Shown here: positions 10,082 through 21,871 of the stretch, piece after piece
Layout: the number at the start of each line of letters is the position of its first letter
Position numbering within the stretch: position 1 is the first letter of the stretch
NCBI GenBank assembly: GCA_947652605.1
Contig: OX393583.1
Location: forward strand, 10,333,222-10,397,221
Direction: 5' to 3'
Source: Elmis aenea
Lineage: Eukaryota > Arthropoda > Insecta > Coleoptera > Elmidae
Length of the DNA stretch: 64,000 bases
Made by a program: the position numbers and the translations under genes
The notes under the pieces: model-generated
What the model was told of the DNA's origin: nothing
Databases searched by the model: none
What the model saw: only the letters and a program-made list of their open reading frames with translations

Positions 10082-12451
10082 TAGGGTTGTCCAAATTCGA
10101 TGGGATTACATGGAAATCTCGCTTAATAATAAAATAAATTGAGATTAAAAAAGGGTTAAATACCAGAAATGTGCAGTTTTTTGGGACAAACTTAGAATCG
10201 TTTGCACAAATATTCTATCATTTTCAGTTTTTGAGTTATTACCGAAAAACTGTGTTTTTTTTGTCACGTTTATAATGTGCCATATCTCCTTTATTGTTGT
10301 AAATATCAAAAACATTTAAGAAGATTATTATTAGATATTTTTATGTACAGGGTGGTCTATTTTCGATGCCCATACAGGGTATCTCGGTTATTATCAGAGA
10401 TAGAAAAAAAGTAAATACATAGACTCGATTTATTTTTTCGAGAGAAATTTATTGCCGTAAACAGATTTTTGATATCTTTTTTAATTTTCGAAATATAGCC
10501 AAAAACCGATTTTTGGCACTTTTCAAAAATGTTAAATATCTCGTTTAAACGAGAAGATAGAAAAAAACTTTAAAGACATTTTTCGCATGATTTTTTGTGC
10601 TTAATAAGATAGCGATGTTCAATTGTTTTTTACTTATATCAATGCCGATATATTGCACCTAACTTTCTTATTTTAAAAGGCAACCATAGGGAAATTATAT
10701 ATTTTTGAAAAACGCAAAAAATAAGCTTTCGATTCATGTCAAAGCCAACTATGGTTGTCATTTAAAATAAGAAAGTTAGGTGTAATATATCAATATTTGT
10801 ATGAGTAAAAAAAAATTGAACATCGCCATCTTATTAAGGACAAAAAGCCATGCAAAAAATGTCTTTAAAGTTTTTCTCTATCTTTTCGTTTAAGCGAGAT
10901 ATTTACCTTTTTTTTTTGATACTCGAAATTAAGCCAACACCATTTTTGGCTCTTTTCAAAAATGTTAAATATCTCGTTTAAACGAGAAGATAGAAAAAAA
11001 CTTTAAAGACATTTTTTGCATGGTTTTTTGTCCTTAATAAGATGGCGATGTTCAATTTTTTTTTACTCATACAAATATTGATATATTACACCTAACTTTC
11101 TTATTTTAAATGACAACCATAGTTGGCTTTGACATGAATCGAAAGCTTATTTTTTGCGTTTTTCAAAAATATATAATTTCCCTATGGTTGCCATATAAAA
11201 TAAGAAAGTTAGGTGCAATATATCGGCATTGATATAAGTAAAAAACAATTGAACATCGCTATCTTATTAAGCACAAAAAATCATGCAAAAAATGTCTTTA
11301 AAGTTTTTTTCTATCTTCTCGTTTAAACGAGATATTTAACATTTTTGAAAAGTGCCAAAAATCGGTTTTTGGCTATATTTCGAAAATTAAAAAAGATATT
11401 AAAAATCTGTTTACGGCAATAAATTTCTCTCGAAAAAATAAATCGAGTTTATGCATTTACTTTTTTTCTATCTCTGATAATAACCGAGATACCCTGTATG
11501 GGCATCGAAAATAGACCATACTGTACTTAAAACTTAACGTACTAAAAAAAAAAATTTTTACACGTTAAAGAGTTATGACATAAACTTACCTTTTGTTAAA
11601 TGGAAGCTTTAGTTGGCTATGACCTATTTAAAATCCTTATTTTATTCCCATCTAAGTAAATGGGGGTTGATGTATTTATTTTTAATAATGCGCAAGTTAC
11701 AAAGGTTCTTTTAAAAATGTTTTTTAAAGATAAACAGAAAAAAACAAACGTGTGCTTTAATAAACAAGATTTGAACACAAGATTAACAATAATAAAGTTA
11801 GAATCAGCGGTTACCTAAAAAAATATGAATAGGTACAATTTATTTGTAACAATCGACTCTAAAGCAAAAATGTATTGCAAACCTAACTAACAAATTAACA
11901 ATAAACGACAAAATTAAATTCCTTTTAAATAATCATTGGGATGTTGTACCACATTAAATTTGAAAGGTTTTACACTTTATATATTTTTCGTTTTCACAGC
12001 CTACTTTTGGTTTTTACCTACGTTTATTATTATTATAGAAACCTTTGTAATTTGCGTATTATTAAAAATAAATACATTAGCCTGTATACTTTTGCAATGG
12101 GAAAAAACAGCCATAGCCAAATACAGCTTTAATTTTAAAAATGTAAGTTTGTGTTACAACTTTTTAATGTAATTTTTTAGTACTATCAAAGTCGAAATAA
12201 AAATATATAAAGTTAATCTTTATAAACTGTTTCGATATTTACAAACAATACGGGAGATATGACACATTATGAATATAACAAGATTCCAGTTTTTTTGCTA
12301 ATAACTCAAAAACCGGAAAAGATAAAATATTTTTGGAAACGGTTCTGAATTTGTTACAAAAAAACTGCACATTTTTAGTAGTTAAGCCGTTTCTTTATCT
12401 TGACTATTAAGGGAGATACCTATTTAAAGCCATCGAATTTGGACCACCCTG
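10082..12451. mobile_element. Large foldback (about 1.19 kb) enlarged by a nested foldback
   Basis: The left end reads AGGGTTGTCCAAATTCGATG and the right end mirrors it as CATCGAATTTGGACCACCCTG; both are flanked by TA. The arms remain complementary well inside (for example ACATTTTTAG/AAATGTGCAG and TTGAGTTATTACCG/TAATAACTCAAAAACCGG). The left arm is interrupted at 10348-11523 by a second foldback. Without that insertion the element is about 1194 bp with its centre near 11850. Confidence 0.75.
10348..11523. mobile_element. Nested multi-layer foldback, TA target
   Basis: Opens CAGGGTGGTCTATTTTCGAT and closes with ATCGAAAATAGACCATACTG, flanked by TA. Each arm is itself made of smaller inverted units: GTTAAATATCTCGTTTAAAC recurs at about 10530, 10965 and, inverted, near 11325, and GCCAACTATGGTTGTCATTT pairs with AATGACAACCATAGTTGGC. 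The structure could therefore fold as one long hairpin or as several cruciforms. There is no coding content. Confidence 0.85.
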
Positions 12452-12703
12452 TACGATATTGTAACGTATCTAATTGACTGTAATATTGCAGCCGATTATT
12501 CATAGGGGTAAGATATTTTTTGTGTGCGAAAAACGATCGTATAAAAGCATATTTGAAGCAAGTAAAATGCAATCATTTTCCAAAAAAAATGTATCTACTC
12601 GGAGTGCAAAAATAAATACATAGATTTGGTGCATCAAGTAACACCAAAAAACTACTGCACAAATGCCAAAAATTGTACATGAAAATCACATGATGGTTAA
12701 GTT

Positions 12704-14186
12704 CAGGGATGGAAAACGTAACGTAACGATACCCGATAACGTTATAATAACGATTCAACTATAATTTTTTATGCAATAACGTAACGATATTTTTATAACG
12801 TTATATAACGTTATAATAACCAATAACGTTTCATTAAAATTTATTTTGTATCGTTATTCTCTATAAATTAATTTTTTTTTTCAGATGATATAATATTTTG
12901 TTTATATTTTAGAAATTAAAATGAAAATAAAATATCTCAACGTAATTTTGTACTATTTTTTAAATTTCCATTGACAGATCCCAAAAATAATTTCAGAGTT
13001 ACAAACAAAAATTATTTTTATGTAACATATGTTTCTTTTAAATAATGCGACAGGTGTATCCTTATCGAAAATTAAGAGGGGTCTTTCATATAAATTTTTT
13101 TTCTTTAGGGTCTCCTTTCAGGGCTACACCCCCTAAAGGGGATCGGTAAAATTGGGTTTTTATTTTATTTCTCAAATTTGTATAAAGGGAGGAGAATGAT
13201 ATTTGGTAGATGTTTTATACTTATTAAAAGGTTTCCCTTAGTAATATTTTTAATCATCTCTCACCTTCACAGGGAGCTGAAAAGTGCGACCCCTGTTGTT
13301 TTTTTTTATCAGAACTTCTTGGTGGGTTGAAATCTCGCTTTTTTTTTTTTTTTGAAAACTTGATTCATTTAGGTAGAAGTTTTTTTTTTATTTTTTAACT
13401 TTTCCCGTTAAACCTACAGTTTTTGAGTAAAAAATTATATGACTGAACATGAACCATCAACTATTCCAATATAAAACGATTCATTTTGGTGGTTACCATG
13501 GTTTGTTTGTGTTCATATTGGGTAGAAGTGACGGGTGTAATTATTCATTTTGACGTTTACACGACGACAACGCTAAAAAGCCCGTCAATTCTACCCAACA
13601 TGATCATTCACTCATTTAATTTTTTACTCAAAACTGTAGGATGTACGAGAAAAACTAAGGAATTAAAAAAAGGTTTTAAATAAATCAAACTAACAAAAAC
13701 AAAAAAAATTGCAAAATTTCAACTCACCAAAAAGTTCTGATTAAAAAACCAACAGGGGTCGCACTTTTCAGCCCCCTGTGAAGGTGGGAGATGATTAAAA
13801 ATATTACTATGGGAAACCTTTTAATAAGTATAAAACATCTACCAAATATCATTTTCCTCCATTTATCCAAATTTGAGAAATAAAATAAATACCTAATTTT
13901 ACCGATCCCCTTTAAGTGGGTGTAACTCCGAAAGGAGACGTCTAAGAAACATTTTTTATAAAAAAGATCCCACTTAATTTTCGATAAGGAATCGCCTCCC
14001 GAATTTTGTCGCATTATTTAAGAAACATCATAATTTATAAAAAAAAAAAATATATCATAATTTATGTAACGTTATATAACATAACAATTCATTTTTTTAA
14101 TGTTATTTATAACGTTATGTAACGAAAACAAATGATAAATAACGTTATACAATAACGTAACGATTTAAAACGTTATTCCATCCCTG
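12704..14186. mobile_element. hAT-type non-autonomous element with inverted arms
   Basis: Starts CAGGGATGGAAAACGTAACG and ends CGTTATTCCATCCCTG. The flanking octamers GTTAAGTT (12696-12703) and GTTAAGTC (14187-14194) match 7 of 8, the duplication size of hAT. Subterminal TAACGTTATAA motifs crowd both ends. The interior is an older palindrome (arms around 13120-13330 and 13740-13945, centre near 13540). A piece of that interior recurs at 35575-35680. Confidence 0.85.
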
Positions 14187-14824
14187 GTTAAGTCTTCAAT
14201 CTTTTTTTAATTTTTGATGTTTTAAACTTAATGCTGCCTGACGACAAGCTAATCTACCTTAAATACAAAATAAAACAATAATAAAATTACTTACGGTGCC
14301 ATATGAGATGTTATGATGTTGTCACAACAGGATTTAGAATCGGACTGGATAAATTATTCAAACAAATTCAAATATTCCAACCGAATTTCCAATGCAGTAA
14401 AACTTGAAAATCAAGTTGGCTGGACATTGCAATTGTTTTCAAAGGGTAACGTGTTTCTTGACGCTTTTTGACCATATCCGAATGCGGCCGGCCGTAGGGG
14501 TGCGTATCGCCTGCAGGGACGAAACTGACCCTTTCTTATGCGTGCTTTTAATTCAAAAGCAGTTTTGAGAACAGGTTTCGAACTGACCAGTGTATTTTTT
14601 TTTAAACGTGGACTTGATTTGATCGCTGAATAAGGGATGGTTTGGTATGTCCTTTGAATGACGGATAATTGCGTTCTCACGCGGAGGTATAGACTTTCGT
14701 AAGAATGTGTCTGTGAGTATATGTGCGAATATATCATGAATGGTGTTTTCTTAAAGACTTAAAGCTTAGCATTAAAATAAAATAATAATAATTTCAAACA
14801 AAATGACAAACATTTAAAAAATAT
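14187..14824. other. Spacer with a 108-codon open frame of unknown status
   Basis: A minus frame at 14411-14737 runs 108 codons in a patch that looks less AT-rich than its surroundings. I recognise no domain, and there are no splice or promoter signals I would trust. It may be chance or an unrecognised repeat. Confidence 0.25.
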
Positions 14825-15995
14825 CAGGGACTGAGAACGGAACGAAAACGAAATAGTTAAACGAAATTAACCGTTTTTTTTTTTAAGAACGAAAACGAAA
14901 CCGAAAACGAAATTATTATTTTTCGTTCAAGAACGAAAACGAAATAAATATTTTCCAAAACCAGTTTTAACCGGTTTTGTCGCTATTTCAATTTTATTTG
15001 TTAAACACAAACGCGAATTTACCTTCTGTGCTGGGGAGACTCCACGAGGCAGTAAAAAATCTCACTTGAAATAAGTGAGCTTCACTTTTCTCCATATATT
15101 TACGTGAATATGTATTAACAACTTTATTGTTTATACTTGCAATTTCGTGTAATACAATTAACGGTACAGATATTCTCTATTTCTAATTTGTTTTTTAGAT
15201 CATCAATATAGAATATACACTTGATTGGATATATATTATCAATGTGTATGTTTTATTTGCGTTTAGACATAATAATAGTAAAATTTATTCTTACTTCGAA
15301 AAGGACTAATGTAAAAGAAGATTTATTAAAAGATGTGTTGCTAGTAAGATTTAACGGAATGTGAAAATGTAGATTGTATGGTATGTACAAAATATAAAGT
15401 TAAAGTATATTTCAAGTTAATATAAGTTTTTTTTTAAATATCTTTTTTATTTATATTATTTAGTAAATTATCCACTTGAATTCATTTTTTGTCTTTTTAA
15501 ATAATTACAGCCAGATCTTAATTAATTCAAATGCATATATTTTTAGTACCTACTAAAACAAATTTAAAACAGCACTTGCTATATTTTCATATTTTTAGAC
15601 AAAGATCGTGTGTCTAATTTAATCTAATCACGTTGTGTTTTTGCACCTTACGGGTGTTAAACTTAATAAAATGGTTAAATGTTAATGTGTTTAACGATTT
15701 GGTAAATTTAATATGGCGATGGCTCGCCAGTCTAAAATATGCTGTCCGTGAGCAACAAACCCCATCGTCATCGTTTATATTTTAGTGGAGACGCAAATAG
15801 TGTTATCGTATTTATAGAGGGTTGTGGTGACTAGAAAAAAAATTGATTTTTTGACGCCAAAAAAATATTGTAAAACCGGTTTTAACCGTTATTATTTCGG
15901 TTGACGAAAACGAAAAAAGATTTTTTTCGGTTAGAACGAAAAGAACGAAAACGATATATTTCGTTTTCGTTCCGAACAGAAACGAACGGAATTTT
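14825..15995. mobile_element. hAT-like element with GAACGAAAACG subterminal repeats, right end damaged
   Basis: Opens CAGGGACTGAGAACGGAACG at 14825. Many GAACGAAAACGAAA copies follow on the left and mirrored CGTTTTCGTTC/AACGAAAACG copies sit at 15905-15990, together with AAAACCGGTTTTAACCG on both sides. The expected CAGTCCCTG right terminus is missing, so the right end is truncated or mutated. No transposase codons were seen. Confidence 0.6.
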
Positions 15996-16649
15996 TTTTC
16001 AAAAACTTTTGAGACAATCACTCCTAATATGTTGCGTAATGTAAGACGTTCACTTGAAAAGAGGATCATAATGTGTATTCAAGAGGATGGTCGTCATGTT
16101 CAACATTTATTGTAATCGGCTGTTAAATTTTGTTTTTGAATTATTATTACATACATTTTAGATATCACTAGAAATATTTTTATAAATGTTCAATTAAAGT
16201 TACTATGGTCCCAATTTGAAATACTTTCTGTGTATTTATATTTTAGTTAACACACCATAAACACTTACTTACATTAAATATTGTGCACACTGTATAAAAC
16301 ACAGTGTTTGCAAAATGCGTGGACCCAGAATTTAAGCAAACACATTTTGGTAGAACCGAGTGTCGTATCATAAACAAACAAAAAAATGGTTTATAGGATT
16401 TAGTAATCATCTTATCATACTGGTCCAATAAATAAATGCATAAATAATTTTAAGAAACCTCGATTTAAACGTGAGATTGCTCTTCATTAGAAAAAAATGT
16501 CAAAAATGCGTAGGCAAAAGATAAAACTAAGACTTTCTTGTTCTTTCTTTCAATTGTTTCAAATTACCGCTGTCTACCTTCATAGCCTACTCGAAAATAT
16601 TACTTTGCCCTAATAATTAACAATAAAATCGCGATATCTCAGAAAATAT
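15996..16649. other. No recognisable feature
   Basis: AT-rich non-coding stretch; no repeats shared with the rest of the window were noticed. Confidence 0.35.
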
Positions 16650-17220
16650 CAATTTTAGGTAGAAAACAGTATTAATATTTTCGAAAGAGAGTTAAATTTC
16701 CTATAAGACGGTGTAAAAAAATATAGGGTGTTGTATTTAAAAAAAATGAGTTATCGATGTTGAAAGTTTTACAAGTTTGACCAAGCGTAAAAAACGCCCT
16801 GTATAATATTTTAAAAATGTAGGTGGTGCAAAGTGTTACATAATCTATTGTCAATCTTATCTCCAAGCGAATTTCTTCAGACTTCTCAAAGTTTTTAAAT
16901 GTTGAAAATTTTTGAAAATAGTGTATTTTCATGAAAATGCAATTTTCACGATAACGGTTGACTTTAGACCCATATAACCTTATACATTTTTTGAATTAAA
17001 TTTAAAGAGGAATCCAAAAATGTAAAAATATACAGGGTGTTCCATAAGAAAAAGTATAACTTTGATATGCCACTTTTTTTTGGAGCACCCTGTATGTTTG
17101 AAAATATTTTTAAAATGTAGCCCTTATTGACTTACATAATCTTACAGCGATAGAAATTGGAAAATATATACCGTTTCACCATAAAACTCCGACGCGTCCG
17201 TCGTGACTCACCCTGTAGAA
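16650..17220. repeat. Dispersed repeat, copy A (copy B at about 45890-46460)
   Basis: Contains an AGGGTGTTGTATTT...GCCCTGTATA block (about 16723-16804) and, further on, a 60-bp CAGGGTGTTCC...GCACCCTG unit at 17033-17092. The same two blocks, in the same order, with diverged sequence between and a closing CCGACGC motif, occur at 45905-46051 and 46293-46352. This is a composite repeat rather than chance. Confidence 0.6.
17033..17092. mobile_element. 60-bp CAGGGTGTTCCAT mini-element
   Basis: Begins CAGGGTGTTCCAT after TATA and ends GGAGCACCCTG before TATG. It has the same length as the unit at 46293-46352. It may be the smallest form of the CAGGGTG elements or the residual centre of a larger one. 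Confidence 0.5.
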
Positions 17221-18036
17221 TTGTAGATAGTCGTTTTACTGTTTCATCCAAAATGTTAAAATTAAAAAAATATGCGAGTAATTAATCTTTTATACTATTT
17301 CATTTTTGAATAAAATATCAAAATATTTTTGCTACATTTCCCGATAAAAACTGCTTGATTAAATTTACTCAGATCATTTTCTTGCTTAAAGCATAATGAA
17401 TCTTTCTGCTGTTAAGGTTTAGTGAGGTCATTTAAAAAAATAATGTGCACTGAATAATAACAAATGCGTCGACTTAATGTAGGTTACATTTAAAATTAAA
17501 ATTTGTTCACCCCAATCGTGCGTATGTGTATCCCTTCCCAGAGTATCGTCCGGCCCGGGCCTCTTTCGCAGCGGTCATTGCTGTTTTGTATTTATATCAT
17601 TCTTGATCTCTGCAGGCGAATAACAAGTCGTATTACTCGTTATACGGCTCTATTCATAAACTAATTTTAATCGGGGTGAAATATTTAGGTCAGTGCATTG
17701 TTAGTTTTGTATAACTTTCCGAATTCAATAACTACTTATTAGCTTTATTGCGCTTTGGTGGTCGCAGAATCGGCCATTAGCGAATCCAGATGCATTGCTG
17801 CGTCTTTAGAATTCTTTGTGCTAGGTTCTTAAAAAAAATCGGTTAAGTATGACCAGTTAAAATAAACTTTAAAAAAATCTACTTGAGGTCACAAAGCAAA
17901 GCTACAAAGCAAATCTTTTTTGACGTCTCTACAGCTTTTAAAGCCTAAATTTAATGATTAAGCTTGCTAAAATATGGAAACGTAAAGAGACAGCAGATTT
18001 CATCTTTAATTTTAATGTTACAGCTGTGTGTATTTG
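17221..18036. other. No recognisable feature
   Basis: Includes a short GC-richer patch near 17545-17575 (CGGCCCGGGCCTC) but no open frame or repeat. It may be single-copy DNA. Confidence 0.35.
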
Positions 18037-18071
18037 TACGAAGGCTTAGAAGGGCCACCGAAAATAATATT

Positions 18072-18291
18072 AAAAAGGTGAAATTTCACCTTTTTTCTTG
18101 AAATTTCAACTTTGTAAAAAGGTGAAATTTCACCTTTTATCTTGAAATTTCAACTTTGTGAAAAGGTGAAATTTCACCTTTTATCTTGAAATTTCAGCTT
18201 TGTAAAAAGGTGAAATTTCACCTTTTTTCTTGAAATTTCAACTTTGTAAAAAGGTAAAATTTCACCTTTTTTCTTAATTTTTTTTTTAAAA
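18072..18291. repeat. Minisatellite, five 44-bp units (left arm)
   Basis: Units start at 18072, 18116, 18160, 18204 and 18248. Each contains AAGGTGAAATTTCACCTT, itself a perfect palindrome, then CTTGAAATTTCAACTTTGT. The mirrored array in the right arm spans about 19019-19190 with fewer units. Confidence 0.9.
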
Positions 18292-18383
18292 AGGTGAGAT
18301 CACCTTTTTAAAAAGTTGAAATTTTACTTTTCTAGGTAACGTAATTAAAGCACCTATATCTTTTAGGAGATAAAAATTAATAA

Positions 18384-18960
18384 GAGTTTGATACAGTATT
18401 TTCCAAAATATATTGTCGTGTCAAATTTTTGTTTTCTTTTGTTTTTTAGGAGTTACGCCACCATATATTTATTTTTTAAATGGCACCATCCATATTTTTT
18501 TATACGGTTTGAAAGACTTTTTTTCTCTTTTCAACGCACTAAAACTTTTAAACCCTTAGGTACATAACAAAATGTTTAAGAAGATCGCAAGAGAACAATT
18601 TGGTTTTAAAAGCGTATAGTATTAATTAATTTACATTAGTAGGCTTTGAAAATAATACAAAACGGTAAAAAATGTATTACAGTAGTTTTGTGTTTACAGT
18701 TGTTGTAACCTAATTAACTTTTTTTTAAATATTTTACCATTTTGTATTATTTTTAAGCCTACTAATGTAAATTAATTAAAAAAGTTTTAGTCCTAAAAAA
18801 TAATAGAAAACAAAAATTTGACATTAAAACATTTTGGGAAATACTGTATCAAATAACTTTTATTTGAAACTTTTTTTGATAATTCTTTCCAATAACAAAA
18901 TAAGTGGGGGTGTCATAATAACAAAATAAGTAGGGGTGTCACGAGTGATGCCTCACCCTG
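18384..18960. mobile_element. Truncated relative of the 8613-9394 foldback
   Basis: Shares GTTTGATACA, TTTGTTTTCTTTTGTTTTTT and the right end GTGATGCCTCACCCTG. The left end is missing, and a short block (AACAAAATAAGTxGGGGTGTC) is duplicated at 18893-18941. It sits at the core of the 18039-19221 palindrome. Confidence 0.7.
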
Positions 18961-19221
18961 TATATCAATTTTTATCTCCTTAAAGAGATAGGTGCTTTAA
19001 TTACGTCACTTAGAAAAGTTGAAATTTCAAGAAAAAAGGTGAAATTTCACTTTTTTGAAAAGTTGAAATTTCAAGAAAAAAGGTGAAATTTCACCTTTTC
19101 ACAAAGTTGAAATTTCAAGATAAAAGGTGAAATTTCACCTTTTCACAAAGTTGAAATTTCAAGATAAAAGGTGAAATTTCACCTTTTTAATATTATTTTC
19201 GGTGGCCCTTCTAAGCCTTCG

Positions 19222-19689
19222 TATATTTGTTTAAAACGATCTCCTTATCCTGAATATATGTAGAACGCAAAAGCTTCAAAAAATCGGTTTTGTTTTAATC
19301 GTTTGTTTGAGGGTAGTTTGTGAATAATGATACAATAAGTCTCGACTCGACCTAATGTTTTTTTAATTGTAATAAAAAACATGGTTTTAAAAGTATTGGA
19401 AAATGTCTGAGCCATAAAAAGGAATACTTGGCCCTACTTGCTCTTTAGCATGCCTTCGGTCCAATAGGAAGTAATCTCAATAAATGATTTTCAAAAAACA
19501 ATCTGCAATATTATTTTTTTCGAACTGTAGTACTTTTTTTTGTTAAAGTTAAATAATTTGTTAATATTGTAAATAAGCAATGGCTTTTACATTAGTCTCA
19601 TAATTTCCAAAAGGCAAAAAATCCTGTTGGACCTGTGCAAAATTGTGTTCACAGACTTTGTAAAATCGGTAAAAACATTATTACCTTAC
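19222..19689. other. No recognisable feature
   Basis: Non-coding AT-rich spacer. Confidence 0.35.
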
Positions 19690-19890
19690 CGGGTAATTCA
19701 GTTTTTCTGTCGCACCCCTGCAACTTTTTAATTATTGAAAATAACCTCAACAAACCTTATATTTTTGGAAACGGCGACAAATTCTCTATTAAGTGATGTG
19801 CATTTGTTAGCTCTACGATGACGTATGTCAAATCTGCGATAGGCAACTGTTTTTTTTTTATGACAGATGAAAACTAGCAATGTAGGTAGG
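19690..19890 (+). repeat. Dispersed repeat (second copy at 50826-51000)
   Basis: Both copies run from CCGGGTxATTCAGTTT through GTCGCxCCCCT, AATTATTGAAAATAACC, TTCTATTAAGTGATG and GCGATAGGCAACT, in the same orientation. I do not recognise the family; it is probably one arm of another inverted-repeat element. Confidence 0.65.
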
Positions 19891-20039
19891 GAGGTGGATG
19901 TAAATGAACATTGCACAAGCGCTTAGGGCGATATATAACAAATATTAAAGAAACTATAGGCACTGTTACAACCTTCCCGTGTTACTTTCATCCCCGGTCT
20001 CCCCACAAAATTCCTCATGCTTTAGATGTTACCTACAGC

Positions 20040-20337
20040 AAGAAATATGAAAATGTCGAATTTTTCTCTCATAACTTTTTTGTTTTATTCATTAGATTAA
20101 TTTTATTAGTAATTTGTTGAGGTACTTTTTAATGTAGAATGTAACTGTTGCGTCAGATTTTATTTTCAAGTCACAAAATCATGAAAAACTGTATTTTACT
20201 AACCACTTATCAGGCTATCTATGAAAAAAAAAATTATTTAATAAATACCAATTGTTTGCATCATTTTCATATTTTTTGCTATGACATCTGGAGTACGAGG
20301 AATTTTGTACTTTTAAAAATTGATTGTAGCTTCTCGC
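20040..20337. repeat. Foldback fragment related to 4225-4400
   Basis: GAAAATGTCGA, CTCTCATAACTTTTTTGTTTT and ATGTAACTGTT also occur around 4280-4385. The two arms here are short, with the mirrored half near 20262-20330 (TTTTCATATTTTTTGCTATG). Confidence 0.5.
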
Positions 20338-20882
20338 ATAATAATAATAATCCTTATTTGTTCTGAATATCCCAAAAAAAAGGTGAAGAACTAGTCACAA
20401 TAATAATTTACGTACATTACAATAATATACATAGTTAATAAAAAGAAAAAACAGAGAAACATGATATTTAAATATAACATTTTATAAAGTCAGCATCATT
20501 TAAATATTCGCTTACTCCATAGTAAGCTTTAGAAATCAGAACTTTTCTTAATTTCTTCTTCAATTCGCGGGTGGGAAGATTTATTATACTCTTAGGTGAT
20601 GTGTTAAATTTATTATATATAGCAATAATTGTGGGCAACATTTTTTTGAAGATAGGTATATTTGAAGCAATAGGGCTTTAGGTTTTTTTTATGTCGGGTA
20701 TTGGCTGCATCATTTCTTATATTCTCTTCGAACAGATCTACATTATTTTTTACGAAAAGGATGGCTTCAAGGATTAATAGGCCGTAAAAGGTTAATATTT
20801 CATTGTCACGAAAAGTGTCTTTACAGTGATCTCGGTAGTTTAGTTTAGATCAAATATATTTCTTATACATCGCTTTTGTATA

Positions 20883-21228
20883 ATGCCTAATTTACATTGG
20901 TATAGTAGCTAATGCAAGTAACTAAATCAAGTAACTAAATTTAGCTACTTGCACCGTGTAGACAGTTTTGTTTAGTACTTGCGCAAGTAAATAATTTAGT
21001 GACTTTTTGAGTAAAGTAAATAGAAATTATTACTATTTACTTAAAGACTATACTTCATTTATTGTCAAATACTAAACAATTTCCTTAAATTGGGTGTAGA
21101 CCACGTATATATTGTGTGAACACTCACTAAACCAAAATTTTGACAAGTTTTGCTACTTGATTAGTGACTTGCTTTAGCTACTTGATTTAGTAACTTGCTT
21201 TAGCTACTATACCAATGTAAATTAGGCA
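20883..21228. mobile_element. 346-bp foldback inserted in a LINE, TATA duplication
   Basis: TGCCTAATTTACATTGGTAT at the left is mirrored by ATACCAATGTAAATTAGGCA at the right, with TATA on both sides (20879-20882 and 21229-21232). Repeats of GCAAGTAACTAAAT and TTTAGCTACTTG fill the arms. It does not start CAGGGTG, so it is another family with the same target preference. Confidence 0.85.
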
Positions 21229-21871
21229 TATAAAGAGGCGTTCTGAGTCACTAGCGTTACCCCAAAAAATTACAGCATAGCGTAACCTAGATTCGACATA
21301 TGCATGATATGCAGTTTTGGCCGCGTTTGCATTGACCAATTTTTTTAGGTTTTTTAGTGCAAAAGGGTACCGTGACAGGCTTTGTGACAGGCGTTCGATA
21401 TGGTATGACACGTCAAGTCTAGAGGCAATACATAAACCAAGAAAATATATTTTATTAACAACATTTATACTTGTGGAATTGTTTTGAAATTTTAGGTCAG
21501 AGGTTATTTTACTTTGTGAGAATTGTATAACTTGAGTTTTATTGACGTTTAAGGTTAAATTATTTAACGTAAACCAATGTTGGAGTTGGCCTAAACAGTC
21601 AAAGACTTTTTGTTCAGAGTTTTTGGAATCTGAGTCACTAATAATAGCAGATGTGTCATCGGCAAATTGTATAAGGGAAGTTTTGACAAAATCTGGAAGA
21701 TCATTTGTGTACAGTATGTATAAGATGCCCAAGATTGATCCTTGCGGGACTCCTTTTTTGATTTTCTTTTTGTTGGATTTTAGAAATCTACCTGACGAGT
21801 CTTTTCCGGCAACGTATTGGTTTCTTTCCAAAATATAAGATGTTATAAGGTTATGGGCGGTCCCTTGTATA

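Larger units (their letters stand above)
18039..19221. mobile_element. Foldback with minisatellite arms, TA target
   Basis: Opens CGAAGGCTTAGAAGGGCCAC and ends with the exact mirror GTGGCCCTTCTAAGCCTTCG, flanked by TA (18037-18038, 19222-19223). Each arm carries tandem 44-bp units. The core holds a truncated relative of the 8613-9394 foldback. Confidence 0.9.

Noticed and set aside
14411..14737. 108-codon minus-strand frame as a gene
   Set aside because: No family resemblance and no transcription signals; kept only as a note in the spacer entry.
18072..18291. Regularly spaced 44-bp repeats that could suggest a CRISPR-like array
   Set aside because: There are no unique spacers: the units are contiguous tandem repeats in a eukaryotic foldback element.
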